In this document: positions 1 to 12,100 of the stretch, piece by piece
Layout: every line of letters starts with the position of its first letter
Numbering within the stretch: the first letter of the stretch is position 1
NCBI GenBank assembly: GCA_003586115.2
Contig: QVOM02000116.1
Coordinates: 38,446,128 to 38,510,127, forward strand
From: Salvator merianae
Taxonomy: Eukaryota > Chordata > Lepidosauria > Squamata > Teiidae
Reading direction: 5' to 3'
Length of the DNA stretch: 64,000 nucleotides
Notes under the pieces: generated by a model
Databases searched by the model: none
Told to the model about the DNA's origin: nothing
What the model saw: only the letters and a program-made list of their open reading frames with translations
Position numbers and translations under genes: made by a program

Positions 1-485
1 CATAATGGGATAACGACAAAAACAGATGCTCGTGTCTGTTATTTATGGTTAATCTCCATTTAAGGGGTCTCTCTGTCTTGATCTGTCACTTTCACTTGCT
101 TTTCTTATCCCTTCTTGTTTGTATCTTTCCCAGACCAAGAGAAAGAGGAATGAGCAAAGAACCAGGAGATTTTGCAGGAGACAGACAAAGGGAGAAATTG
201 CTACTTGCAGTGGTTTTAGTGCGTTCTTCAATGGATTAGGTAAAATTAACTTGAGGGGAAAAAAGAACAGACAAATCTTAGGGGATGTGACTCAGAGAAA
301 AAGGGTGTTTGGTGCTTCAAGCACCTAGAGAAATAGGCCCATTGGCTTAAGGAGGAAAGGAGAAAACTTAGAACTTTTTATTAAATATACGTATTATGGT
401 TGCCCTTTCTATAACTTGTAATTTTGTAATGTAAACATCGTTTTACATCGTTAGTAGAATACAACTTCCCTCATTTCATGTTGTT
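1..485. other. Unassigned non-coding DNA
   Basis: No repeat family or gene is recognised. A strong pyrimidine tract ending in cag lies near 90-133 and is followed by an open frame, but the possible donor near 240 (gtaaaa) is weak and the encoded residues are mostly Arg and Lys. I do not call an exon here. Confidence 0.4.
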
Positions 486-489
486 GGAT

Positions 490-660
490 ACCACTGAGTG
501 GTGGCCAACTCCTGGTTGACTGCATGAGCACCTCTGTGCAGTTTTCTTGGCAGAGATACAGAAGTGGTTTGCCATTGCCTACTTCCAGGGAGAGGCTGGG
601 GATCAAACTGGCAACCCTCTGCTTTCCAGGCTGCTTGCACTACCACCGAACTTCAGACTC
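490..660 (-). repeat. Sauria-type SINE (tRNA head, BovB-like tail), reverse orientation
   Basis: Read on the minus strand, the tRNA-like head lies near 600-655 (residual B-box-like part of gatcaaactggcaaccc, then ctttccaggctgcttgca). A tail containing the complement of agtggtttgccattgcc follows. The same head-tail arrangement and the shared ggcaatggcaaaccact block occur on the plus strand at 45175-45375. A tRNA head joined to a BovB-like tail is the known structure of squamate Sauria SINEs. The copy is diverged. Confidence 0.6.
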
Positions 661-1165
661 TGTTGCTCATTTCATCTGAACTCAGAAATTTGCAAGAATG
701 CAGTCTGGACTCTTCAGTGCAAGTGACTTAAATTGCCTTCATTGGGTCATTCTGTACTGTGTGGGTTATCCTGTATTGTGCAGGCCCACTCCGGGCAATT
801 TGGCCCTCAATAGGCCAGGCTGCCACTGGAGGGCTCTAAGGGCCATCCTCATTATGAATATCCTATCCTGGCCCATCTGCAGAGGCTGTGAATGAAAGTT
901 CTCAGCCTCTGAAGTTGCAAGCTTGGCTCCCAGAAGTGGTGTATTTTCAGTGTTGCTTCCGGGCGTTGAGGAAAATTGCAGGGCACTGGTCTGGTATACC
1001 AGCTAGAGCACTGCATGGTCTGTTTGTAAGCAGTCCACACCTGGAGTGGGCTACAGCACTATTGTCATGCCATAGCTTGTTGCAAAACTCTGTCCTGTGT
1101 GGAAAGAGCATTCTAATGGGGGTGTAGCCCCCCCCAATCTAACCAGTTCCTTGGGTTGGTCTACT
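661..1165. other. Unassigned non-coding DNA
   Basis: Moderately GC-rich sequence with short overlapping open frames on both strands and no recognisable product or repeat termini. It may be an old DNA element, because its composition resembles the TIR elements elsewhere in the window, but no ends were found. Confidence 0.3.
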
Positions 1166-1166
1166 G

Positions 1167-1365
1167 CCACAGTTCTTATATGTGCCTGGGGGAGGGTGTG
1201 GTAAAGGCAACTAGACTCAACTGCAGCTCCAAAAGAGATGGTCCTCTTTTCTTCGCTGCAGCCCCAACAGCCACAGTTCTTGTACCTGCCTGGGAAAGGG
1301 TGTGGTGGAGGCAAACAGGATCCACTGCAGCTCCAAAAGAAATGGTCTTCTGTTTCAATCCCTGA
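1167..1365. repeat. Imperfect tandem duplication, period about 104 bp
   Basis: Two adjacent copies begin with ccacagttctt at about 1167 and 1271. They share ggtgtggt, aggcaa and ctgcagctccaaaagaaatggtc-like blocks in the same order. They differ at many positions, so the duplication is not recent. A 178-codon minus-strand open frame (1051-1587) runs across both copies but resembles no known product and is probably accidental. Confidence 0.6.
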
Positions 1366-2195
1366 AGAAACTCTTATCTCAAGTGGCTTCTTGATGTCCT
1401 TAGGTTGCATCCACATGAGTGTTAGAAGGTTGCCAGTGGGGGCTTCAGGGCATGGCATGTACGTACCTGAGGTATGAAGCTCTCCTCTGAGGGTGCTTGT
1501 GTCCCAGCAAGAGCCCTCAGAAACATCCTTCCCATAGAGCAAAATAAAGGACACTGGGGCCCTCAACACCCTCAGTGGCTGTGTCACTGTTGTACAGACG
1601 CATGGTTGCTACAGGAGCAACTTACCTGGCCTGCTCTGTGCGTGGAAATGTTTTCTGTTGCTCCAAAAATCGTCTACTTCTGGAGTCATTTGCAGAACAT
1701 CACAAAATTCCCATGTGCTCTTTAAAGTCCCTCAGAAACAGCATACAGACATTGTGCATACTACCCCTGGGGTAGGTGCAAGCGCTTCTGTGATAAATCG
1801 CTGCAATCCCCCATTGTGGGGATGCAATCTAAATTCGGAAAGTCACTTGAATGAACAACAGCCCTTTACCAGGAACATCACATCACACCAAACCTGACAG
1901 TAGATGATCCAACACCTTTATTTCCTGAGAACCGAAATGCAATCTGTCTAATAAAGGTCTGAGTAATATGGTTTGAACTTTCCCATTTTTCTTGGTACGT
2001 GCTGCTGATCTATAAATTCTGATAGAAGGTCACTAGGAATTGGATTTCACTTCACCATTTCCTTATAGTCAAAAACAACGTAATGAGCTGGCGACAATCA
2101 TTAAATGTCAGCACTGATGATGCTACCACATTATATTATGTCCAAAGAGCAGAACTGGGCATTAGGAATATGCTACATTTTCTAAAGGGATTTCC
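1366..2195. other. Unassigned non-coding DNA
   Basis: No gene or repeat is identified. Short open frames on both strands have no recognisable motifs. Confidence 0.3.
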
Positions 2196-2199
2196 ACAC

Positions 2200-2275
2200 A
2201 GCATGGTGCAACAGCTAGAGGGTGGGGCTAGAAGCTAAGGATCTCTGGGTTTCAATCCACACTTGGGGCTTATGC
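2200..2275 (+). repeat. tRNA-derived SINE head, diverged
   Basis: The stretch gctagagggtggggctagaa followed by a gggtttcaatcc block has the spacing and wording of a tRNA-SINE A box and B box (compare the usual gttagag...gggttcaaatccc). No clear tail follows, so this is a partial or decayed copy. Confidence 0.35.
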
Positions 2276-2303
2276 TAATTCCCTCTTGGGGCTTATGCTA
2301 ATT
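2262..2303. repeat. Short direct repeat, 19 bp twice
   Basis: The 19-base string cttggggcttatgctaatt occurs at 2262-2280 and exactly again at 2285-2303, separated by four bases. It looks like a small local duplication. Confidence 0.8.
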
Positions 2304-5300
2304 TTAGTAGTACTAGCAATAAGGGGGGAAACAAAACAATAGATAAGGGTTGCAAGGTGCCACTCCCAGAGTGATCATTTAATGAAGGGCTACAAGCCTC
2401 CCTTTTCATCTGATCCGGATGTGTATTTATGCATGAGAAAGAGTGGGGTAGACCTATTCTTTAGCGGCATGCATCCATGCACTGGTGAGTAAAGGTGATG
2501 TGGCACAGAGTTAAGTTTGACTCCAGGAGACTATGTGGACAAATACTCACTGTTTTCACCTGTATCTAGTAATGTCTCATAGCAATTCCAAGTACATCGG
2601 AATAATCTCTTTATTCTCATCCATCCTGACCATTGCCTTGCCCTTCCATTGCTTCTTTCCACCTTGTCAAACATCATACTTTTTTCTAATCTAGTGTCTG
2701 CTCACAGGTATATGAGTTTCTGATTGATGATATTTGACTCAAGGACAATTGAATGCATGGCATTCTTAGTAATCTTCTCCAGATCTATAAGTCAAAAGTG
2801 TCTTTCACTCTTTCTGAGTGCTTAACTTTCACAACCAGACATTACAATAGGAAAGACCACTGCTTTTTCCACTCATAAATTTCTTCAGTCAGGTAGCAAT
2901 CATATTTTTGCAGGATGAAAACTGTTAACTAGTGTGAACTCTTTCTTGACAAATGGCAGTAAACTGAACCTAGTCTGCCTGGAATTTAGACATGCTACAC
3001 CTTTTAATGCTATTAGAAATGCCATTTGTAATGCACTTCAGCAGTGGTTGAATTTAATTGTTCAAAACATTATTACTTACAATAGCTCAGTGGAAATTTC
3101 TGATGCTTTGCATTACTGGAAGCAATTTCTGAAAATCAATTGCCTTGCTTGCATTTTTAAAAATGTATACAGAGAGGCAAAACAGGCAATCTCACAAATA
3201 TGGCACCAGGATGGTACTGAACATCAGGGAAAGTTTCTTGAGTCTTGCAAGATCTTTGTGCCTTATTGAGCCTGGCCTCCTCCAGTGTTTGCCGGCTTGC
3301 TTCAAAGTCCACATTAAACCAAGTGACATTTTACAGAGTGATGAATATCTAGTGCCTACAAGACTTTAATAAATACCACAGCACTTGCTTTTCATTAATT
3401 AAGCCTATAGGGCTGATAGCTTTAGATACGGTTGCCAGGAATATCAAAATGTTCAAAGCTTTCCCTGCCTCCCAGGTTTCAACACAAACGTTGTGTCCTT
3501 GAGACCAAATGTATTTTACCCTAAACTGTTCTTACTACAAACACTCCTTTTCTGAGTACAAACTGGTTCTGTTTAGTAACTTATAATTGCACTGGGAATG
3601 TTGTTGTTGTTCTGATGCATTTGTTACATTTCTGTTAGTTCAGCGCCTTGAGGACAGAAGCCACTTAATAGACATAGTTATCCACTTGTTTGCCTTCAGT
3701 TGATGTGTTAAATAACCATTCTCTAAACAGATGAGCACAAATACCAATTGGAGATCATTTATGCCCCAGAGCGGAGGGGAAGTTAAGTAATCCTTGATTA
3801 CACTCTTTGGTAGACTGGGCTACGACTGCAAAAATAAATTTTTACAATGTAACACAAGCAATTAAAAATAATGCATTGGTAATGTTTACATAGATGTAGA
3901 ACAGAACAGACTGAACATTTTCAAGCAATCAAGTCCTAAGTGTGTTTGTTTCAGATGCTGCAGAGGTCTTAACCGTAGAAGCCATTTATGTTCCAAAAAT
4001 TCAGGAATGAAAACAGGGGTTCTGGTGTATTCTGAAAACAGTGTGCATGTTCTTATAACAGCAAGGATGAAAATAAATGGCTGATGGTCCAGCTAATAAA
4101 CCTGCTTTCTGGTTATTGTATTAGGACAGAATGAGAGAGAAGGTGACTATAAAGGCAGCTCTAAGGCTGAAATGTAGGCTGTGTTGCTCTATTTAATATC
4201 AGGACTTCTGAGGAGTCCTGTAGAACTCCTAAGCTTTTATGCTTTCTTACTGGTGTATATTTAGCATAGTGCACAGTGAATCTGGCTGTCATTACCCTGG
4301 AGCCAGACTTCCTTTCTTTAGGGGTTGAAGTTCAGTGGTCAGAGTGGGAAGTAGTGGTAGTCATTTTTGTGAGAGAGTGGGGAAGGGGATCTTTCTGAAT
4401 CACATTTTGGTCCACAGTGGTGTTACCAAATGTGCTCTGGTACTCTGTACATGCGCAGAAGTTTGGGATCTTTTTAAAACAGAAGGGCTTGGGTCTTGAC
4501 AGACAAACAACTGACAGTTGAACCTTAGGAGAGGGGAAAAACATAGCCAATCACGTTCTCAACCAGTGCTTCATTTATTAAGAGTGAGATCAGAACAATT
4601 CAAAAAGATGATTTAAAACAGCTTTAATCTTCATCTTAAGAGATCTTTTGTTTTATTCAGAATGCAAACTGGATTTACAGGAAATCAACTTAAAGCCAGC
4701 AGATATACAAGAGATGGGGTAAATTAGTGGTCAACTCCATGGGTCATGTCTACCTGTTCACTTTGCATAGATTAATAAGTTTCTCAGAGTGCTGAAAACA
4801 ACTCTAATGCTGCTCCCTCTGTTCAGTGTACTGTCTGCGATCATATGGAAAAACATCTGTGGCAAACAGCATGCCCTATGGAGTCTGCACAGGGTCTTTT
4901 CTAGTACAAGGAAGCCCCTTGCCTTTGGAAATGACAGCTCTGAGAACAGAGGGGTGACGTGTGAGCTATTTGGCTAGCATGCACCCGCCCCTTGAGGGTC
5001 CTTGCTTCAGTGTGCCCTATGCCTCCAAGGTGTGGATGCTCCCTTAGTTTTAGACATTTGGATTAGGCAAGCAGAGACTTGGGTGGAGCTGTCCAAGGTA
5101 CCATTGATCTAAGCCTTGGAAACTAAGGCTGCTTCTGCATTGCGTTCCACACATTAGCGAGAAATATGGAGTGCATTTCCTGGGCTGAATCAGGCAATCA
5201 GGGCCAAATGGTGGAGGTAGTGGGGACCATGTTGGCAGCTATCCACATGACAGTTGCTGGTTCCAGTTGCTGCTTCCATGGAGGCCCAGAATCCTAGTTT

Positions 5301-7824
5301 CCTGGCTTCCAAACTTGGAGGCTGGGCTGATTTTTGTAGTCCCATTTCTGGGGCTGTTTATGGGAACACAGCAAAATGTCATTGAGCTCTGTGTGACACT
5401 TGGACTAGTCCAGCTGTCCACATGGCAGACAGATGGACCAGTCCACTGCTGGGAATGCTCTGGAGACCACTATGAAACAGTCTCCTATTCACATGCATCC
5501 TGATGTCAGCCCCAGTGTTGCATTCCCCATGTCAGCTACCATGGTCGCAGGGACTGAGTGAAAGCTGCCTACAATTCAAAAGACCAAATTCTTCTATGCG
5601 TTTTTCGGCCTTCAGGTACTGGAAAAACAGGGTGTTCAACCTTGATCTTTGTGATAAGTAAGTGGTGAGCAGCAGGATCTCAGTCTCAAGATAACTTTCT
5701 GCATTGAAGAAGAACCTTTTGCCTTCAAGAATTCTGATTTGTTCCAATTGTGACTTGGGGATGAGAGGAATTGAAGTGTTCTTTTTTTCTGTTTTTACTT
5801 CAGATCAAAACCGTTTTGATTGATCTGAGCACAGGAGCAAAGGAAGACCTCAGTTGAAGCAGATCACCTGTTTAATATTTTAGCAGAATAGACTTTCATG
5901 AAAGACTGTGCATAGGTCAACTAGCAGGGCAATTCTACTGAGAACAGAACCCAATAATTGAGTCTTAATTCTAGGTAATTACCATTAGAATTGCATTATA
6001 ACAGGGGAATCAGAGGTCCTTGAGATATTGTTGGCTCTCAGTGTGTGTCAGCCCAACCAATATAATCAGCAGTAGGACAAGATGAGAATTTAAATACAAT
6101 AACTTCTGCAGGACTATGAACTTCCTGCTCTAGTTGTACAGCTCTTTCAAGTGTTAGGTTATTTCTGTTAGAAGAAACCCACATTAAAAACTGAATAAAA
6201 TATAAAGAGGCATAGACTAGTCTGGAGAACAGTTTATCTTCTACAACATGAAAAAAACCAGTTTAGCTATCTCTAAATACTTAATTTGTATTAAACCCAC
6301 TACAGTTTTATAATGTTCTTGCTTTGGATGTAGCATTGGGTGGGTGGGTGAACTGGAATTTGGAAAAAGCAAAACAAAACAAAACATGTGTGGTGTTTTG
6401 TTTTTTTTAGCAAGTGATTGAGATTAGGGGGAGATGGAATTTATTATATCTTCATGGAAAGAAAGGGAGTTTCTAGGAGAAAAGAATGAAAATATATCAG
6501 GCTCCAAATAAGATTAGGCATAGATGAAAACAAAAGTATCTTGCGTTAAAACATCATCTTTTGAAGAAAAAAAGAAGAACTTTCCAAAACTCAAATCAAT
6601 GCTGTGTTCATCTTAGTAACTATGTCCAAAAGCAATCATGTGATAATTACTACCTTATTACATAGTTTCAAAGCAGATTTCTATTGCATTGGAAAATTGG
6701 TTAATTTTAAAAATATCATATCACAGGGCTCTTGCCACAGACAAAACAAGGCAGGAACAGATGTAGGCACTGATAGAACTTTGCATATATTTTTTTCAAA
6801 AACTAATAGATTTCATAAACACATAGAGAGTGAGACAGTCAGCTAGACAGACACATAGGAAGGGCTGCAAAGTTGGAAATAGTTACTAGACTTTAGTAGA
6901 AATATAAGATGTGCAGTACTGTTGACAGATAGTCTCAAGATCTCTGTAGATATTTGACTTGGTTTTTCATCTTTTACTCACAATTGCTGGAGAAAACTGC
7001 CCTTTTCTGTGGAAACAGCCACCCAGTATAAGGTACAATGCAGAAGGACGGGTTTAGGAAAAGACTTATCAAGACTACAAGACTATTATTGTGAGATCCT
7101 GTAAGATTCAGGGAAGGTGCTCTCAGAAAAGAAGGAATAAGCACATTGCCAAATCTGGAGAAAAAGTATTAGCAATAAGATTATATAATTTTCTATTAAG
7201 GACTGGGTGACCAGGCCAAGCCTACTTTGCCCATCAGTCACTAGTAGTGCCCATTGTTTCCTTATAGGTGGAAAATAGCTCTTTAATCTCCAGTTGCTCA
7301 TAAAGTGCAAGTCTTCACACATACTAGTGGAAACCTGCAGGATCAATGCTAGCAGAGAAGCCACAAGTCTTTCCACTGATGAAAGATAGATGCGTTTGTG
7401 AGAAGAGTCTATGGCAATATCTCCATAGTCTCATGGGACTGGGCCAGATGTGGTCTGGCTTGGTATGGTATTTGCATGGTATCTGCTCAGCACCACACAT
7501 CAAAGGAGGGCCAGGCCTTCCCTTAGTACGAAAACTGTGCTTGAGAAGGTTCCAAAGGAAGACCACTTTAAAGTAGTCTCCCTCATGGATCAAGATTGGG
7601 TTGCATTCTTGCTGACACTATGGATTGCTGTGGAAACAGTTTCTCTACCCCTGTTAAGCACTGTTCCGACATATGCACAGGATCTTCAGGACCATGAGTC
7701 TGGCGTCAATCCCAAGGAAGAGGAAACACTTGATTGCCTTTAACATGAAGTTTCTTTAATGAAAATGTAAAAGGCACAAAATAAATAACTTTATTACAAT
7801 GTAAGGAGCAAAATGGACAAATGG
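2304..7824. other. Unassigned non-coding DNA, AT-rich
   Basis: About 5.5 kb with no convincing gene, retroelement or TIR pair. The part near 5130-5590 has transposon-like wording (aggctgcttctgcattgc at its left, then short inverted repeats around 5285-5330) and may be a degraded MITE, but I could not find a matching right end. The open frames at 2934-3269 and 4332-4550 carry no recognisable domain. Confidence 0.35.
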
Positions 7825-7843
7825 CAATAATAATAATAATAAT
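7825..7843. repeat. (AAT)n microsatellite
   Basis: Six consecutive ATA/AAT units in an A-rich stretch. Confidence 0.85.
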
Positions 7844-7925
7844 GTGCAAACGGCAACAATAAAACGCTTTCAGGTTGGGGCAAATTAGTTAAACTATGAG
7901 TGGCAACTCAGCTTGCGACTACTGA

Positions 7926-7946
7926 AGAGAGAGAGAGAGAGAGAGA
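7926..7946. repeat. (GA)n microsatellite
   Basis: About ten uninterrupted GA dinucleotides. Confidence 0.9.
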
Positions 7947-9734
7947 TTTGGTAACATTTTCCTTGTATCAGAAGGAGAAATGCATGTAACAATGGCTGGG
8001 ATTCAAGGTTTTCTTGTCAGCTGGAGATAGAGAGTACTTTTAACTCCAGCTAAACGGTGCAAATGAGGAAGTGAAAGAAGGGAATGGGCAAGGCACACTA
8101 CACAGGGATTTTTATTAGTCAATCAAAATTTGGTTGTTAAGCATGGGTGGGTAGAATTCAGTGGGAAAATAAGCCTAAGTTCGAAGCACTTTAGCATCTG
8201 GGGAGAGGTGGTGCCATGAGCTGGATTCCCTCAATTCAATGATCTCTTTCCCTGTGATTCCCTGGTTCAAATCCATAAATTGTTACACACACCTACAATC
8301 AATTATACCCTGAGAATGAATTGAGACAATCATGCCAAGTCACAATCTCCTTCTTTCACTGCAGGAGAAATCTCTTTAAGTAGAAGGGTCCTTTAGAAGT
8401 ACAGAAGTGGGAGAGAAGTAATTGTGGATGAGAACTGAGAAGAGAGCACTGAAGAGGAAAAGATAGGCAACTAACTACGGGAAACAAGGGAAGTATACCT
8501 TTCTTGAGGGCTCCTCTTACTTGGGGACAATCTTCTCTGTGATTAACAAATGTAACAAGACACAAACACACACACAAGCTAGTGGGAGGGTCACAAAGCT
8601 TGGAAAGACAGACTTTTGGGAAAGCACTAACACTGGCTAACTCCTCACCTTTTAGTACTGGCAAAGGATCCTAGAACTCAGTACACTAATCAGTCTTGAT
8701 GGCATCCACGACTCAGCTTCATGAGATGTCATGTAAGTCTAATTATCTGCCCAGTTCTGTGTTAGCTGTTGCTTCTTTGTGGCACCAGTACATGGAAGGC
8801 TTAAGTCATCTCAATCCAAAAACATGCAAGAAGGCTGTAGGCAGGGAGAACAAGTTTGAGCTTCATCGCCAGTGATTTCAAGCCTGCAGCTCTCTGAAAC
8901 CCAAACACACTGCAAATGAAGTTCAACTTCTTGCCAGGATGGACTGAAGCTTAGCTTTTGTGATAAATATGAAAACATAGTCGATCCAGTGAAAGCCAGA
9001 GATGGATGAGGACTTTAGCGGTGCCAAAGATATGTAGTGCACCCCAGAGTAAACTAGAGACCTTGGTGGATGAAGCGGACTTCAAGATTGCAAAAGACAC
9101 TGAGTGGGCAGAGAAACCTACTCTTATACCTAAAATCCTACCCTCAGGACTGGCAGGAAACTGGGCTGTTTAGGCAGGCAAAAAGAAGTCAACGTTCAGG
9201 CTATCCAGGTCATGTAAACAGGCTGCCTTAATAATCCAATTAAGTATTCAGTTTGGGCAACCACATTATTTTGCCAGTCTTACAGCTGCTGTTGTCCAAA
9301 GTGCAAACACTTTACAGCTTAAGTGTCTCCTTCCTGTAGCTGGATGACAGATTAGGATGTGGTGTAAAAACAACCTTTTTAACAGAAAAAACAAGCAGAG
9401 CTGAAGATTTAGGAGACGGTTGATGATTTTTTATTCAGACTTCTATTTCCTGGAATGGCAGCCTGATCTAGATACAAGTCCCATTGCTGAAAATGTTCTC
9501 TGGTGCCATCTGGTCCAGGACTCAGCTCAATCCTGCGAACATTTTGCCAACTTCTGAAAACAGCCCACATGCTGCAACTTTGGAGGCTGGGGAACATTTG
9601 CCTATGGCTCTGGAAAGTAGGCCAGGATGGGACAGCTCTCATTCAGATGGTCACTGGTGCGCTCTACAGCATTTTATCCCATCTCTTGCATGATCCATAG
9701 GTAGTGGTTGGTGTGGCACAGGCTGAGACACACT
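7947..9734. other. Unassigned non-coding DNA with a MITE-like core near 9400-9720
   Basis: No gene was found. The piece around 9560-9645 shares tctggaaagtaggccagg and the following gacagctctc with 40501-40530, so the two places probably hold copies of one degraded DNA element. Ends were not resolved. The rest shows nothing recognisable. Confidence 0.35.
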
Positions 9735-10219
9735 GGGCCTGTTCACACTTAGCAAGTGGAATGTTCCAGGTCACTTGCTGGAACAAAGCATTCGCACCTG
9801 CAAACAGCCCCAGCTGACTGGAAACTTACCAAAGCCTACCCAAAGCTCGCTTGAAGGTCACCAGCTGTGGTCAACAAAATTGTAGTCTCCAAGCTGACTG
9901 GGACAATCAGGTGTGGTTTGGGAGTGGTACATTCACACCAATTTCTGGTTTGGAATGGTGACAAGGCGGGAACTGTGTGGCCGCACTGGTGCCACTCGAC
10001 AATTTGAACCCATGTTTGGACTTTAGGATGCAGACTTTGGTGGCCGTTCCAGACACAGCTACCTAACTAATGTGCTCCGATTCACACTTCTTCCCCAGCT
10101 GGTTGACTCAAAGAGTGTTCCAGCGCTGACAAGTATGAACACTCTTCATTATACCTGATCCTGACAGGCCTGAACCTTGCTAGTTAGAACGTTCTACTGC
10201 CATAAGTGCGAACAGGCCC
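9735..10219 (+). mobile_element. Non-autonomous DNA transposon, GGGCCTGTT TIR family, copy 1
   Basis: The element starts with gggcctgttcacacttagca and ends with the inverted counterpart taagtgcgaacaggccc, giving about 485 bp between matching terminal inverted repeats. The left end continues aagtggaatgttcc, whose complement resembles ggaac near the right end. The interior has no transposase frame. A second copy in the opposite orientation lies at 15307-15803 and shares the interior words tgcaaacagccccagctgac and gtagtctccaagctgact. A clear target duplication was not seen. The terminal motif resembles PIF/Harbinger ends, but this assignment is inference. Confidence 0.7.
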
Positions 10220-10294
10220 CTTGTGTGGAAGTTCCTATAAGTCTCAAGGTTTAAGGCCTATGGGAGTTTTTATAGATAGGAAGAGATGGTAGAG

Positions 10295-10430
10295 CAAGAG
10301 TGCTCAAATTATGGCTATCCAGGTTCTGCTGAACTATAGCACTAATCATTTCTTTCCATTGGTCAGATCTGTTGAGGCTGATGTGAGATGTAGCTCAGGA
10401 GCATCTGCAGAGCCATCATTTGAGACCATG
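10295..10430. mobile_element. hAT-type MITE
   Basis: The left end caagagtgctcaaattatgg pairs with the complement of the right end (ggctctgcagatgctcctga and catggtctcaaatgatggc). Flanks tggtagag and caatagag match at five of eight bases, and all three differences are transitions, as expected for an old 8-bp target duplication. The wording (gtgctcaa...catctgcag) matches the common reptile hAT MITE type also present at 16408, 33940 and 57725. Confidence 0.55.
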
Positions 10431-10559
10431 CAATAGAGTGTAACACTTGATAAAAAGAAGGTGGGTGCATAAGGAACAGTAATCCATAATATGAAGTGTT
10501 GTTGTCCATCTTTGCTGTCATTTAGCTATGGACTTGAGTGAAGAAATGTTCCTTTCGCT

Positions 10560-10900
10560 GTCTCTTCCAGGCACTTAAAATCTTATTACAATATTTTAAA
10601 AAGAGTCAATTAATAATCAGTTTCCAGAAGACAAAAGTGATGGCTTTCACCAAAAAAAGACTAGAAGCGAAGACTGATTATTGAAGGACAAAAGATAGAG
10701 TGAGTGGGTAGTTTTGAATATCCAGGTGTGATATTACAGGAAACTAGCTCACGGTGGAAGGCCATCATAGGCCCTTCTTTAAAGTCAGATTCAATAGGTT
10801 CTAGGTAGGATTTTTTAAACAGAGTCCTCATGGCATATTGAACCTGCTCTTGCAAACTAGTGTATCAGAGCCACCTGCCATGTATTGTATATAGTCTCTT
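10560..10900 (+). pseudogene. Non-LTR retrotransposon reverse-transcriptase remnant
   Basis: Read on the plus strand with frameshifts, the segment gives words typical of the post-catalytic part of LINE reverse transcriptases: a QKTKVMAF-like stretch, then a degenerate E-x-V-x-x-F-x-Y-L-G-like region and a W-K/H-like segment. Stops interrupt every frame. The clade (CR1, R4 or another) cannot be decided by eye. Confidence 0.45.
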
Positions 10901-11495
10901 GAATGGCATCCAGGTAAATATGATCCTTCCCCTGCTAGCCCATTTCTCAGGCCACCCTGGTGAATTTATTCCAGCTTCCTCTTAGCAGGTAGCAAACTCT
11001 TGCAAGTAAGAATTCTTTGTGGCAGCTGTTAAAATCCACAAACAGTGATCTGTGAGCCCCACGGAGTAATCAGTATATGCCAACAGTGTGGCCTATGTAA
11101 AGCTATTAAAATTTAAATATAATGTCTTTATCTACCTTTCTTTTATGCCTATCTTTGATTGAAATAATTTTTGTTGTTCTCATCTCTTGCATCATTCAAC
11201 TTCATTAGATGACCAAGAATTCTTGTATTTTGGCTAATGGCCAAGATAAACTTACAGCATCCCTACGCTTAGCTCCAAACCTAAAATTTACCAGGCTGTA
11301 ATCCATCTCAAGTTCTGGATGATATTCAAATATTTACATCTACAAAGCAAAATATATCACTAGCTAGCTATTATATTTTAAATGGACAAGAAAAATATAA
11401 ATAAACCCTGCATGCTGGGGATGTAGTGAGTGGAAAGTTCTTTCCATCTCTTGAAATATTAGCACTATCTAATGAAATTCATATTTTCATACTGG
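10901..11495. other. Unassigned AT-rich non-coding DNA
   Basis: No gene or repeat boundary is recognised. Confidence 0.3.
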
Positions 11496-11504
11496 ATGTT
11501 TTTA

Positions 11505-11585
11505 CTGAGCATTGTAATCTGACTTGACACCTTCAAGTGAAAGGTGGGGTGTAAAAGGTGGTATGTAAATCTCTGGAAATCAATC
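11505..11585 (+). repeat. L2-like LINE/SINE 3' tail
   Basis: The text ttgtaatctgacttgacacc, then ttcaagtgaaaggtgg and ggtatgtaaat, follows the pattern of the common squamate 3' tail (gtaagccgcc...gagc...gggcggtataaat). Similar tails occur at 31828, 33036 and 45035. The 5' portion is not recognised. Confidence 0.45.
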
Positions 11586-12042
11586 AACCATTTCTATGAC
11601 ACCTAGCAGTTTCCACAAGCTTATGAGGCTTTAAAGGGGAACCAAATTTGTACTATGTAAAATCTCAGCTGTAATTTGTTATGAAAACTAAATAAGGTCG
11701 TGAAGCTTTACTGTTAGCAAAAATAAGACTTCTTGTGACCCATGTACATATGAAGCCAAACAACAGCTAACTTTCTATTGATAGTTAACAAAGTGAAGTA
11801 AAATGAAATACTCAGTGTTTGTTGGTTCCCTTCACTCCCATGGGTCTCATATGTCAGTCACAGCAAATATATATTTTGTGAAACATTATGCTAAAAAGTG
11901 TTATCTTTACCTGTGTGTTTCCTTTATACCCCTACCTCATACATGTTGGAAGTCCAGATAATATATATAAATTCTATAACTATATATGCTTAGAATTATA
12001 TTTGGTGTGTGTCTGCTGGGGCATGTGTTATATAGAACATAT
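11586..12042. other. Unassigned AT-rich non-coding DNA
   Basis: Nothing recognisable. The sequence grades into the neighbouring TA/CA-rich microsatellite. Confidence 0.3.
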
Positions 12043-12100
12043 GTTTATACACACACACATATACATATATACATACATATACACACACACACACACACAT
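12043..12100. repeat. (CA)n/(TA)n compound microsatellite
   Basis: Alternating cacaca and tatata units run for nearly 60 bp, after ten-odd bases of tatata-rich sequence near 11960. The pattern is interrupted, so it is compound rather than pure. Confidence 0.9.

Noticed and set aside
119..328. Open frame after a strong pyrimidine tract and cag at 133
   Set aside because: The donor near 240 is weak and the residues are mostly Arg, Lys, Gln and Gly without a motif. It can be explained by purine-rich DNA.
2200..2275. Possible functional tRNA gene
   Set aside because: A and B boxes are degenerate and no cloverleaf closes. It is better read as a SINE head.
5130..5590. Possible TIR element starting aaggctgcttctgcattgc
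   Set aside because: No inverted counterpart at the right could be found, so only noted in the gap description.
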